Positions 53,461 to 62,328 of a DNA stretch of 64,000 nucleotides are shown here, one piece after another. The notes under the pieces were generated by a model that was not told where the DNA came from, made no database searches, and saw only the letters and a program-made list of their open reading frames with translations. The stretch's first letter is position 1; each line of letters opens with the position of its first letter. Position numbers and translations under genes: made by a program. The DNA comes from Pseudomonadota bacterium. GTDB lineage: Bacteria; Desulfobacterota; Desulfobacteria; Desulfobacterales; Desulfobacteraceae. The DNA lies in assembly GCA_018821535.1 (NCBI GenBank), contig JAHJLV010000030.1:61653-125652 (forward strand), in the 5' to 3' direction.

Positions 53461-54594
53461 ATGACACATCCTGAAGTATCCGCTATCATTCCCTGCCTGA
53501 ATGAAGAAGCAACGTTAGCGATATGTATCAAAAAAGCTCAGAAGGCCTTTGAAGAATTAGGCATAAGTGGTGAGGTGGTTATAGGTGATAATGGTTCAAC
53601 AGATAAATCAATTGAAATTGCAAACAAGCTTGGTGCAAGAGTTGTCCCTCAAAAAATTAAAGGCTATGGTGCTGCCATTCAGGCTGCCGCAAATGCGGCA
53701 AAGGGGAAATATTTAATTATGGCTGATGCTGATGACTCATATGATTGGAGCAATATTGCACCCTTTATTAATGAACTTGATAAAGGATATGACTTTGTCA
53801 TTGGCAATCGGTTTGAAGGGGGAATTCAGAAAGGCGCAATGCCATTTTTGCACCGATATTTAGGCAATCCGATATTGTCTAAAATATCCAGTATTTTTTA
53901 CCGGGTTAAGATCAGGGATTTCCATTGTGGTATGCGGGCTTTTACAAAAGAGGCATATTCAAAAATGAACCTGCAGACAGAAGGCATGGAGTTTGCCACA
54001 GAGATGGTTGTCCGCGCTGCCCAGGAAAAATTGAAGATTAAAGAAGTCCCCATTAAGCTGTTCCCTGACAAACGGAATCGAAAACCCCATCTTCGAACGT
54101 TTCGTGATGGCTGGCGACACCTTCGTTTTATCATGACCTATGCACCGAATTATCTTTACCTGGCCCCTGGAGTATCCATCTTTATCATTGGGATGCTGTT
54201 ACAAGCTTTATTGGTGACAGGCCCGCTTAAAGTCGGAGGTTTCTATTTGGGCAGTCATTTTCTGGCCTTGGGCCTATTACTGACCTTGACAGGAATAAAT
54301 ATTATCACACAAGGATTAATCGCTAAAGTTATACTATTCAATCAGACAAAGCAGATGGAGAATACAATTGTACGCTTGATTCAATCAAAGTTCAGCTTGG
54401 AACGAGGAATAATTATCGGCTGTTTTGTATTAGCAACTGGCCTCATGATTGATGGTAGCCTCCTTTTGACATGGCTTGGCAGCAATATTGCTATGGATAG
54501 CTCAATTCATTTGGCCTTTGTTGGAAGCGGGTTGATCGTGCTTGGAATAAATATCATTTTTAGTTCGTTCTTGCTTGGCATGTGCCTTCTATAG
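53461..54594 (+). CDS. GtrB-like polyprenol-phosphate glycosyltransferase (GT2)
   Basis: The 377-residue protein has a GT2 domain (about 1-235): AIIPCLNEEATL at the start, GDNGSTDKSIEI, the DXD-like MADADDSYDW and FHCGMRAFTKEAY. Three to four C-terminal transmembrane segments follow. This is the DPM1/GtrB layout, in which the enzyme charges a polyprenol phosphate with a sugar for a GtrC-type transferase. GGAG lies upstream of ATG 53461. It closes the plus-strand Gtr-like module. Confidence 0.88.
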   Translation: MTHPEVSAIIPCLNEEATLAICIKKAQKAFEELGISGEVVIGDNGSTDKSIEIANKLGARVVPQKIKGYGAAIQAAANAAKGKYLIMADADDSYDWSNIAPFINELDKGYDFVIGNRFEGGIQKGAMPFLHRYLGNPILSKISSIFYRVKIRDFHCGMRAFTKEAYSKMNLQTEGMEFATEMVVRAAQEKLKIKEVPIKLFPDKRNRKPHLRTFRDGWRHLRFIMTYAPNYLYLAPGVSIFIIGMLLQALLVTGPLKVGGFYLGSHFLALGLLLTLTGINIITQGLIAKVILFNQTKQMENTIVRLIQSKFSLERGIIIGCFVLATGLMIDGSLLLTWLGSNIAMDSSIHLAFVGSGLIVLGINIIFSSFLLGMCLL

Positions 54595-54604
54595 GCACTT
54601 GTGC

Positions 54605-55705
54605 TCATTTGATAGCTATCGAAATAACTTTTTCAATTCGATTAATGAAAACTTCAGTATCAAATTCTAATGCTCTATTGAAGCAAGCGTTTCTGTATTC
54701 AGCCTCATGATTGGTTATTTTGCAAATCGCCGCCACTAAGGTATCAGCACTGATGTTATCGATAAGAACGCCTGTCTTTCTATGGATTATGGTTTCTTTA
54801 TATCCGCCTTCATTGCAAGCTATTACTGGTTTTCCAGAAGCCATTGCTTCAAGCGGCGTCATGCCAAAGTCTTCATTCTGTGCCGTTGTGATAAAACCTT
54901 TGCACTTGGCATAAAGATCGATTAACTCTTGCTGAGTGACCCAGGTTTTGAATAGAACGTTTGCGGGCTTGAGTTTTTCAAGGTACTCCCGATATACTTC
55001 AAAGTGTTTAGCGCCCTTTTCATAGCTACCAACAATGACAAGTTTTTCACTAGGTAGTTTTGAGAATGCCTGTAATTGTAAATCGATACGTTTATGAGGG
55101 GTTAGCCGATTTACAGACAGCCAAAAATCACCATTTTGATCATTTCGATATTTACCAGTCTCAACAGGAGGGTGGATTACCTCAGCGGTCGCTCCCAAGT
55201 ATTTTTCGATTCTGTCCCGTGTATTGTTGGAATTGGCAATCCGTTTTTCTACATGACGAAAATAATTTCTATACAAATATCTGTTATAAAAAACCCAGAT
55301 ATCAAATAATGGCCGTTTCCATTTCTCTAAGTTGGATCGAACAAAGGATTTGAACGCCCAAATTTCATTCACAGGTGAATGAAAATATTCAATATTCGGT
55401 TTATTGTTTACAGCACCAGAGATTGCCCAATCCCCGGTTATAATGTAAAGATTATACTCTCGCTTTAAACTAAGTTTTCGAAACTTGGCCAGTGTCAGTT
55501 GCTGTCTAAACGGTGCATTACGTGGAACTTTGCCAATTGAAAAAATTTTTATGCCGTCAAATCCCATCCGACTAATCTTGTCTTGGTCGATATTAGTTGT
55601 ATAAATATCAGCATCTAATTCACGCGCAAGAATCAACGACAGGATTTCTGCGCCACCTATGTTATCAAGAAAATTAGCAAACACTGCTATTTTATACTTT
55701 CCCAC
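54605..55705 (-). CDS. GT4-family glycosyltransferase
   Basis: The 366-residue enzyme has a GT-B fold: an N-terminal IAVFANFLDNIGGAEILSL, and the C-terminal GT4 signature NEDFGMTPLEAMASGKPVIACNEGGYKET. It is a close paralogue of the next gene upstream (same IGGAE and NEDFG motifs). The start is uncertain: GTG 55705 gives the paralogue-like beginning (V/M)GKYKIAVF, whereas a longer frame is open to 55774. Donor and acceptor are unknown. Confidence 0.85.
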   Translation of the reverse strand: MGKYKIAVFANFLDNIGGAEILSLILARELDADIYTTNIDQDKISRMGFDGIKIFSIGKVPRNAPFRQQLTLAKFRKLSLKREYNLYIITGDWAISGAVNNKPNIEYFHSPVNEIWAFKSFVRSNLEKWKRPLFDIWVFYNRYLYRNYFRHVEKRIANSNNTRDRIEKYLGATAEVIHPPVETGKYRNDQNGDFWLSVNRLTPHKRIDLQLQAFSKLPSEKLVIVGSYEKGAKHFEVYREYLEKLKPANVLFKTWVTQQELIDLYAKCKGFITTAQNEDFGMTPLEAMASGKPVIACNEGGYKETIIHRKTGVLIDNISADTLVAAICKITNHEAEYRNACFNRALEFDTEVFINRIEKVISIAIK

Positions 55706-55807
55706 GCATTTTTTTCTACTTTTAGTCAAATTTGCATATCTCTTTCTATTAAAACATCGACAGTTTTGTTTCAAATTTAGTTTTCATTAACGTAAATTCT
55801 ATACTTA

Positions 55808-56902
55808 TTAATGAAATGTACCAACGCAACGCTCGGGAATTATTTTCTCCCTAATTTTTTTATAAAAATATTTTTTATCAAATTTCTTTGATTGTTCTAT
55901 CGAATTTCTTTTAAACTCCTTTTCTTTGTTTCTTAAAAGTTCTGAGATCTCACTTATTTTTTTTGCCAGCTTGTCTGAATTGATATCCTTAATCAAAAAG
56001 CCTGTCTGACCATCAATTACTGTCTCCCTATATCCACCTTCTTCTCCGGCAATAACTATCTTTCCAGCTGCCATCGCCTCAATAACTGTTTTGCCAAAAT
56101 CTTCATTCTCTGCCGTTGCGATAAATGTTTTACATTCAGAATATAGCTTTACTATCTCATTTTCATTAAAAATACTTCCCAAAAATTTAACATTTTGGGG
56201 TGCATTTTTTTTTAATTTCAAAAAATAATCTTCAAATTCTGCAGATGCCCCCCCAACAATAATTAAATTTTCTTCTGGAAGTTTTCTAAAAGCTTCAATC
56301 TGAATTTCAATTCTTTTATATGGATCGATTCTATTCACAGAAAGAGAATAATTTTTTGATTTTTTATTATAGAATTTACTAACATCAACTGGAGAATAGA
56401 TCACTTCCGAATCTCTGTTATAAAACTGCTTAACTCTTTTCATAGTATTTACAGAATTTACAAAAATTGTCTTGATTTTTGAAACTGCTTTTTGATCATA
56501 ATAAATTTGAATTTCTTTGAATAACCAGTTGCTAAAAAGACTCTTCTTTTGAAACCGCAAATCATATAGCCCTCGAAGCGGTGAAATGCAAAACCAATAG
56601 TTCTCTCTATTGGGCTTTGCAGCAAAAATACTATAAGATCCAACAAAAACATATTTGTCATATTTTTTATTTTTAGAAAAGTAAAATTTTAAGGCTGTAC
56701 ATACTTGTTTTACGATTCTTTTATTGGGAACACATCCAACTGATTCTATTTGAATCTTAGAAAATCCCAATCTATTGATTTTATCTCTATCAATATTTGT
56801 TGTATAAATTTTAGCATTAAGAGCCTTTGCCATGTTAAGAACAGTTGCCTCGGCCCCTCCAATTTCATCAAAATAATCATGAAAAATAGCCACTTTCCCC
56901 AT
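55808..56902 (-). CDS. GT4-family glycosyltransferase
   Basis: The 364-residue enzyme begins MGKVAIFHDYFDEIGGAEAT and carries the GT4 donor site NEDFGKTVIEAMAAGKIVIAGEEGGYRET. The codon use is very AT-rich (many AAA, AAT, TTT), more so than the housekeeping genes. Its similarity to the downstream gene suggests a tandem duplication. GGAG lies before ATG 56902. Confidence 0.9.
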   Translation of the reverse strand: MGKVAIFHDYFDEIGGAEATVLNMAKALNAKIYTTNIDRDKINRLGFSKIQIESVGCVPNKRIVKQVCTALKFYFSKNKKYDKYVFVGSYSIFAAKPNRENYWFCISPLRGLYDLRFQKKSLFSNWLFKEIQIYYDQKAVSKIKTIFVNSVNTMKRVKQFYNRDSEVIYSPVDVSKFYNKKSKNYSLSVNRIDPYKRIEIQIEAFRKLPEENLIIVGGASAEFEDYFLKLKKNAPQNVKFLGSIFNENEIVKLYSECKTFIATAENEDFGKTVIEAMAAGKIVIAGEEGGYRETVIDGQTGFLIKDINSDKLAKKISEISELLRNKEKEFKRNSIEQSKKFDKKYFYKKIREKIIPERCVGTFH

Positions 56903-56971
56903 CTGAGCTCCTTTTATAACATATCAGCGCAACCCTAAAAACATCCAACAATATATTTATTAGACACATGC

Positions 56972-58162
56972 CTAACAATTCGAGTTTTTAAAAGCTTCGA
57001 ACACTGAAGAATAAATACTCTCTAATTTAGAGGTGCAGCCACATATATCCATTTTGTCTAAAACATTTTGCCGTGCTGCCACGCCAGCTCTTTCTGCAAA
57101 AACATCGTCACTCAACAATTTCTCAAGTGAGGTGGTCATGCCAAAGACATCTTTTTCTTCATGCCTAAAACCGGTAACGCCATGAATAATACCTTCAGTT
57201 GCGCCTCCGAGAGCCGAAGTGATAACAGGTACGCCAGAGGATTGCGCCTCTATTATAACCATGCCTAAGCCTTCGGCATCACCACTCTCGATTGTAATAC
57301 TAGGCAGACATAATATACGCGCATCTCCCAACTTTTTTCGCACTTGTTCGCTGGATTGTGCCCCGAAGAATATTGCACGTATCCCATTGTTTTGAGAATA
57401 TTGCCTTAATTCTTTTTTAAGTGGCCCATCACCTATGATTACCAATTGATAACGCGGGAACTTTTTCTGGATCTTTGAAAATGCTTCCAACAGATATTTA
57501 CAACCTTTTTTTTTAACCAAACGCCCTACAAATAGAATTTCTCTGCGTTTTGAAAGCGGAATTGGACCTGGAATAAATTTTTGGGTATCAACTCCGATGT
57601 AGTTTATATGAATTTTCTCCGGCGGTATTCCATATTCGATTGCACGTTTTTTTATGGCATTTGAAACAGCAATGAAAGTCACATTTTTTTCAGCAGCTAA
57701 TTTTAGAAGTTTTTTCGGATAGCTTCTCATAAAATAACTCCCATTCCCGCTTTCCCACCATTCTCTGTAAATATTTATATCTGATCCATGTAAAGTGACA
57801 ATCAATGGTTGCTCAAGAGTTTTGGCCACAGGCCAGACATCGATAGCTTCATTGCCAAAATGGACATGAATTAATTGAGCATTCTCTTTTTTCAAACGAG
57901 ATACTTCTCTTTTCAAGGGAAAACCCATCATCAAATGAAAGCGACGAATCATCTTGTCAAAAAATGAATTCGCTGATTTGAGTAATATAATATCCAGACC
58001 ATCTAAATCCAGGCCATTTACAACCCTATTATATCCTACCAGGATTGGTTTCCAATTTTTCAAATGGATGGCCTGTTCACGGATAAATGTTTCAGATATT
58101 GGAAGCAAATTTGATTTAAAAATTAACACCTTAGGTCTATCATTTGTCTTTGTTTGAATCAT
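56972..58162 (-). CDS. GT4-family glycosyltransferase
   Basis: The 396-residue enzyme has PKVLIFKSNLLPISETFIREQA at the N-terminus, the middle GRLVKKKGCKYLLEAF and the donor-binding EGLGMVIIEAQSSGVPVITSALGG. It is less related to the two downstream paralogues than they are to each other. It is part of the minus-strand glycan operon. Confidence 0.9.
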   Translation of the reverse strand: MIQTKTNDRPKVLIFKSNLLPISETFIREQAIHLKNWKPILVGYNRVVNGLDLDGLDIILLKSANSFFDKMIRRFHLMMGFPLKREVSRLKKENAQLIHVHFGNEAIDVWPVAKTLEQPLIVTLHGSDINIYREWWESGNGSYFMRSYPKKLLKLAAEKNVTFIAVSNAIKKRAIEYGIPPEKIHINYIGVDTQKFIPGPIPLSKRREILFVGRLVKKKGCKYLLEAFSKIQKKFPRYQLVIIGDGPLKKELRQYSQNNGIRAIFFGAQSSEQVRKKLGDARILCLPSITIESGDAEGLGMVIIEAQSSGVPVITSALGGATEGIIHGVTGFRHEEKDVFGMTTSLEKLLSDDVFAERAGVAARQNVLDKMDICGCTSKLESIYSSVFEAFKNSNC

Positions 58163-58209
58163 GAGTATATTTTTTTAAGTGTTAACTTCATTCAAGCTCG
58201 TCCAAATTC

Positions 58210-58854
58210 CTACTTATGATATTTAAATATTTCAAAATCTTTTTTATAAAGCAAAAACACCTTATCCGCTATGGTTATATTTGTATAATATTTTACCCAA
58301 GAATCTCTGGGGCTTACATTGGTTTTTTCCAGTGCCCCTGAAATACCAAGCTTTTTTGCAATAGTTGAAAAATCCGTATCTAAATTTTCAAAATATCCTA
58401 CATAATCCACCATCAACCGCCCGGTATGATCATAAATAAAAAGATATTGCGGTTTGAGTAATAAATGTTCATGGATAGTGTATTCATTAATATATATTGA
58501 GACAAAAGATGAGAAATCCATCTGCTCTTTTTTAATGATATTTGAATAGTAAAGATCCCCAGGAGATCCATTTCCGCCTCTTGCAAAATAGTGATAGACT
58601 GAAACAAGACGATCATAAGGATTTCGCACAAAACAAAATTTATAGTATTTCTTAAATCTATACATATCCGCCATGAGATATTCGAAGTATGAGCAATGAT
58701 CCCTTGATATCCTTTTATTGACAAATTTCAAGAGAATAGAGGTGCCAGCAGTCTTTGGAATATGTATAAAGATGCACTTATACTTTCGGGTGTATCTCCG
58801 ATAAGGATAGGGATTTGCAAACTGGGATAACTTATATTTTAAAAAAGGAATCAT
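58210..58854 (-). CDS. Sulfotransferase family protein
   Basis: The 214-residue protein has a 5'-PSB loop for PAPS (IHIPKTAGTSI) and a 3'-PB region (CFVRNPYDRLVSVYHYFARGG) with the conserved Arg and Ser, as in the carbohydrate sulfotransferase 2 family. It probably sulfates a cell-surface glycan before or after transport. Beginning at a short distance downstream of the flippase and upstream of the GT4 genes, it belongs to the same operon. The organism's sulfate metabolism would supply APS, and a PAPS source (APS kinase) must lie elsewhere. Confidence 0.85.
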   Translation of the reverse strand: MIPFLKYKLSQFANPYPYRRYTRKYKCIFIHIPKTAGTSILLKFVNKRISRDHCSYFEYLMADMYRFKKYYKFCFVRNPYDRLVSVYHYFARGGNGSPGDLYYSNIIKKEQMDFSSFVSIYINEYTIHEHLLLKPQYLFIYDHTGRLMVDYVGYFENLDTDFSTIAKKLGISGALEKTNVSPRDSWVKYYTNITIADKVFLLYKKDFEIFKYHK

Positions 58855-58874
58855 GATCGATTAACTTTTACCCT

Positions 58875-60188
58875 TTATCCAATTTGGATTCTTTTACCAG
58901 CAATGGATGGGTTGATATTAAATTTTACTATTACGCTTCTTAATAGCAGTATATTCCAAACAGATGTACTCGTAAAAGTTGCAATAGCAGCCCCGTTAAT
59001 TCCAAACTCCGGAATCAATATGATATTCAAAATAACATTTCCAATAGCGGCCATTCCAAACCCAATAGCTGTGTTTTTTTCATGTCCGCTCATATTCAAA
59101 AGCAGGGCGACCGATCCAGCCCCAGCGTTAACAAGCTGTCCGATACTTAATATAATTAAAGCATGTTGGCCATCTATAAATCGAGGTCCAAATAAATCCA
59201 ATAGCCATCCTCCAGCGAAGGCAAATATAGCCAAAATGGGTAAGGTTGCAATAACAGCGACTTTTGATGCTTTTCTTAAAATAGTTTCTAAATTGAAAAT
59301 TTCTTTTTGACTATATAGGCGTGCTATGATTGGAGCCAAAACAATATTAACCGCAACAAGCATAAAGGAAATAAGGTCTGCGCCATTGGTTGCAATATTG
59401 TATATTCCAGCAGACTCAGTTGAGTCGATTACCCCTATCATTACCACATCTGCGCGGCCATTTATTATTGACATCGCACCAATCAAAGTAAAAGGCAGAA
59501 TGCTTTTCGCCAAAGATTGAAGTTCTTGTCTGCTTGGATTAATGGGTTTAATGGCTGGATATAGCAAGGTGACCATTCTAAATAGAACCAAACTTATTAC
59601 AATGGTAATTAAAAGATGAAGCAGCAGCACTCCTTTATGGGTGAAATGAAATCCAACCAAGGCCCCAGACCCAATTATTGAAATTAACAAAAGTGGATTA
59701 AGAATCATTTCAGGAGCTTGACTTCTTAAGACCTTATTACAGCCCCTGATAACTGCCTGCTGAATGCTGTTAATGCTGATAAATGGAAGCATCAACAATG
59801 AAAATAAAAGAGGTAATAACAAAGAAGCATTTCCGAATTTCCAAAAAACAGCCATAGAAACAGAAAAGACAATAAATGAAGAGAGAAAAACTGTTTTTGT
59901 TGATAAAATGAACAACCCAATTATTTTATTAAATTCATGTTTTCCTTTTAGGATTGACACTTCACGGACAATGATACTATCTGTTCCAAGCTTTGCAGGG
60001 ATACTAAGTATGCTCATCCAGGACAATGCGTATGCGACAATTCCGTATTCCGTTGCTCCCAAGGCTCTAGTTACAATCAAACTGGCAATCAGTGAGAACA
60101 CGGCACCACCAGCTCGGATCATGAAAACAAAAAAGATTCGATTATCAAAATTAGCAATGATATTTGATTTTAAAAAATTTTTAATCAT
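58875..60188 (-). CDS. Wzx-like polysaccharide flippase (MATE/MOP superfamily)
   Basis: The protein of about 437 residues has 12 or more hydrophobic segments and the Wzx pattern: SLIASLIVTRALGATEYGIVAYALSW near the N-terminus, a middle with GRADVVMIGVIDSTESAGIYNIA and QLVNAGAGSVALLLNMSGHEKNT. It would flip polyprenol-linked glycan units across the inner membrane. ATG 60188 gives the usual short N-terminus; a longer frame is open to 60272, but with no ribosome site. Confidence 0.85.
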   Translation of the reverse strand: MIKNFLKSNIIANFDNRIFFVFMIRAGGAVFSLIASLIVTRALGATEYGIVAYALSWMSILSIPAKLGTDSIIVREVSILKGKHEFNKIIGLFILSTKTVFLSSFIVFSVSMAVFWKFGNASLLLPLLFSLLMLPFISINSIQQAVIRGCNKVLRSQAPEMILNPLLLISIIGSGALVGFHFTHKGVLLLHLLITIVISLVLFRMVTLLYPAIKPINPSRQELQSLAKSILPFTLIGAMSIINGRADVVMIGVIDSTESAGIYNIATNGADLISFMLVAVNIVLAPIIARLYSQKEIFNLETILRKASKVAVIATLPILAIFAFAGGWLLDLFGPRFIDGQHALIILSIGQLVNAGAGSVALLLNMSGHEKNTAIGFGMAAIGNVILNIILIPEFGINGAAIATFTSTSVWNILLLRSVIVKFNINPSIAGKRIQIG

Positions 60189-60331
60189 TTTTTGAATCGG
60201 TAAATTGGATATTCTTTTAATACAATTATCCCCTTCTTGCACCACAAAACAATTGATGTACACAAAAAACAAATATTTTCGTTTTCTATTGCTATTATTT
60301 TAGCTGCCTCATATGATTTTGCCATATTTTT

Positions 60332-62023
60332 TTATTCTATTTCCCAGAGAGTATATAATGATGAACTTATAATCTTTTTTGCTTTCGGGAACAGAGTCTG
60401 CATCATTTCCAGATCTGCTTCCTTGTTGACACTTCTAAGTATAATTATCCGTTTTCGAAGAAAAGGGTCGTTTTGAACTATATCCTCGGTATAATATCCT
60501 TGTCCAGTGTTCATGATGCAAATATAATTATTGTTTTTTTCAAATACAGGATATTGAAAAAGATGCTGACTGACAAATTCTTGTACTTGATACAACCTGA
60601 ATCCACAACTAAAAATTATACTTAAAATGGATAGTACACAGATAAATTTTTTCCAAACCGCAGCATTTTTTAATGTGGGCCAAGTTAGAAATGCTGCTGA
60701 AAAGAGTGGGAGTGCAAGCCATGCTGAATGAAAATAGCGGAACCCCCACCCATGACCTTGATCGAAAGGTATAAACAAATAAACAAAAAGTGTCAGGATA
60801 GCTGAACATCCCCAAAGCTGCAGGTGAGTCAACCCTTTAGAGAAACGTATGCCAAGGATTGCCAAAATCGGCAAACCAGGAAGAGACCATGCAAATATTT
60901 TAAGCCAGCCAAGCAATCTTGCCCATAGCATTTCAGAGCCTGGGAGCCTAAATACAGTTCCTATCAATATGGTTAGTTTGTTAAAAAACATTGAAAAAAA
61001 GTGATTGTAAGCGAATGGCGCTGTGGTTATCTTTTCTTGAATTCCGAGATCAGGTTTTACCTGTGTAACACCTTGCGCAACTATCAATTTTATCCAAGGC
61101 CAGCCCAAACCAAGAACAAGAGTAAGCGGCAAATACCCGGCAAAAAGAATTCCAATATTCCGAAGCCGATTTTTTTTAAAACAAAGCCATAAAATCCAGG
61201 GTAGTACAAAGGTAATATGAGGTATCGGATTATTCAACACAAGAGCAAAAGAACCCACCATGCCAGCACAAAAAAGCCTTGCAGGAGAAAATTTCAAAAG
61301 CAGAATAGCAAAAACAAGATTGAAAAATAGGTGAGCACTCATTGAATAAAACGAAATCCCGTTTATCAGAAACACAGATGATGATATGGTCAGCAGTACG
61401 ACCCATGGGCCTGCCGAAGCATCAGGCAATATCTTTTTTGAATAATAAAAAAGAAGGAAAATCGTACCTGCGCTGATTAACGGATTTAATATCCATGGGA
61501 TACCAGATTTCATAAAAGGTGTTAATAAAATAGCAAACCCGGGCCAGTAATCAGAAACAACCCGCCCGGTTTCTGCTGAGAAAACGGAAAAAAAACCAGG
61601 CTGCAAAAGCCAAGGGATAAGCTGCGGCGGATATTGCCCCCACAGCTTACCTTCGGAAAATATTTTTGATTGGAAATAGGGTAAATATTCGTCCATACAT
61701 AGCGGATATCTGTGGTAGATGAAAAATGCGAAGAAAGCCATCAGCAAAAATATAAAAACTGAAATCTTAATTGGATGATTCGTTAAAAAAGCGAGGCATT
61801 TATCAATCCAAGAATTTTTTATTCTTGGAGTAACCCAAAAACAGATAAAGAGAATAGAAATTAAAAGAATGCTTCCCGGAAAATCATATCGGGCAAACAA
61901 ATGGAAAAAAGCAGGTTGTAAATATAAATCCCCTCCGGATTTTACTATGAGTGCACATCCAATAGTAAAAAGAAAAATAAAAGATGTAATCCAAATAAAT
62001 TTTCTTTGCAGTCTATCTGTCAT
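60332..62023 (-). CDS. GT-C-like polytopic glycosyltransferase
   Basis: The 563-residue membrane protein has at least ten hydrophobic segments. The first extracytoplasmic loop has RYPLCMDEYLPYFQSKIFSEGKLWGQ, with the acidic DE pair typical of GT-C enzymes, and a conserved Arg/Trp region further on (GRVVSDYWPGFAILL). It starts the minus-strand glycan operon. AAGG lies just before ATG 62023. Substrate unknown; it may add a sugar or sugar phosphate to a lipid-linked glycan. Confidence 0.65.
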   Translation of the reverse strand: MTDRLQRKFIWITSFIFLFTIGCALIVKSGGDLYLQPAFFHLFARYDFPGSILLISILFICFWVTPRIKNSWIDKCLAFLTNHPIKISVFIFLLMAFFAFFIYHRYPLCMDEYLPYFQSKIFSEGKLWGQYPPQLIPWLLQPGFFSVFSAETGRVVSDYWPGFAILLTPFMKSGIPWILNPLISAGTIFLLFYYSKKILPDASAGPWVVLLTISSSVFLINGISFYSMSAHLFFNLVFAILLLKFSPARLFCAGMVGSFALVLNNPIPHITFVLPWILWLCFKKNRLRNIGILFAGYLPLTLVLGLGWPWIKLIVAQGVTQVKPDLGIQEKITTAPFAYNHFFSMFFNKLTILIGTVFRLPGSEMLWARLLGWLKIFAWSLPGLPILAILGIRFSKGLTHLQLWGCSAILTLFVYLFIPFDQGHGWGFRYFHSAWLALPLFSAAFLTWPTLKNAAVWKKFICVLSILSIIFSCGFRLYQVQEFVSQHLFQYPVFEKNNNYICIMNTGQGYYTEDIVQNDPFLRKRIIILRSVNKEADLEMMQTLFPKAKKIISSSLYTLWEIE

Positions 62024-62104
62024 ATGGCCTTGCCTGATAAAGAAATTATTTTAATATCTCCAATAGGTTAAAGAAAGAATTTATTTAAAGTAATCACCAA
62101 AAAA

Positions 62105-62134
62105 TTGACATTAAAGTGAGCTAAAAAGTAGAAT
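62105..62134 (+). promoter_or_regulatory. Probable sigma-70 promoter of the flavoprotein gene
   Basis: TTGACA at 62105-62110 and TAGAAT at 62129-62134 are 18 bases apart. The start near 62141 would leave a leader of almost 190 bases before ATG 62329. The interval 62024-62328 holds nothing else I can support. Confidence 0.5.
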
Positions 62135-62328
62135 ATAGGGATGCATTTTGTCAATCAAATAACATAGCATGTTTTTACACGGCTTAGTTAAAATATTGAA
62201 AAACCAGTATAGAATCCTCTTTGAACTAAGACTATTTCGTGATACGACAATGGATAATTGTTAAAACCATGCTGTTGAAGGCGTTTTTCCATGCCAATAA
62301 CAAAACATTTGGAATAAAAATACTGCCT

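Noticed and set aside
62239..62328. A 30-residue N-terminal extension of the flavoprotein
   Set aside because: The family starts at the FAD-binding strand, and the extension shows no signal peptide or conserved motif.
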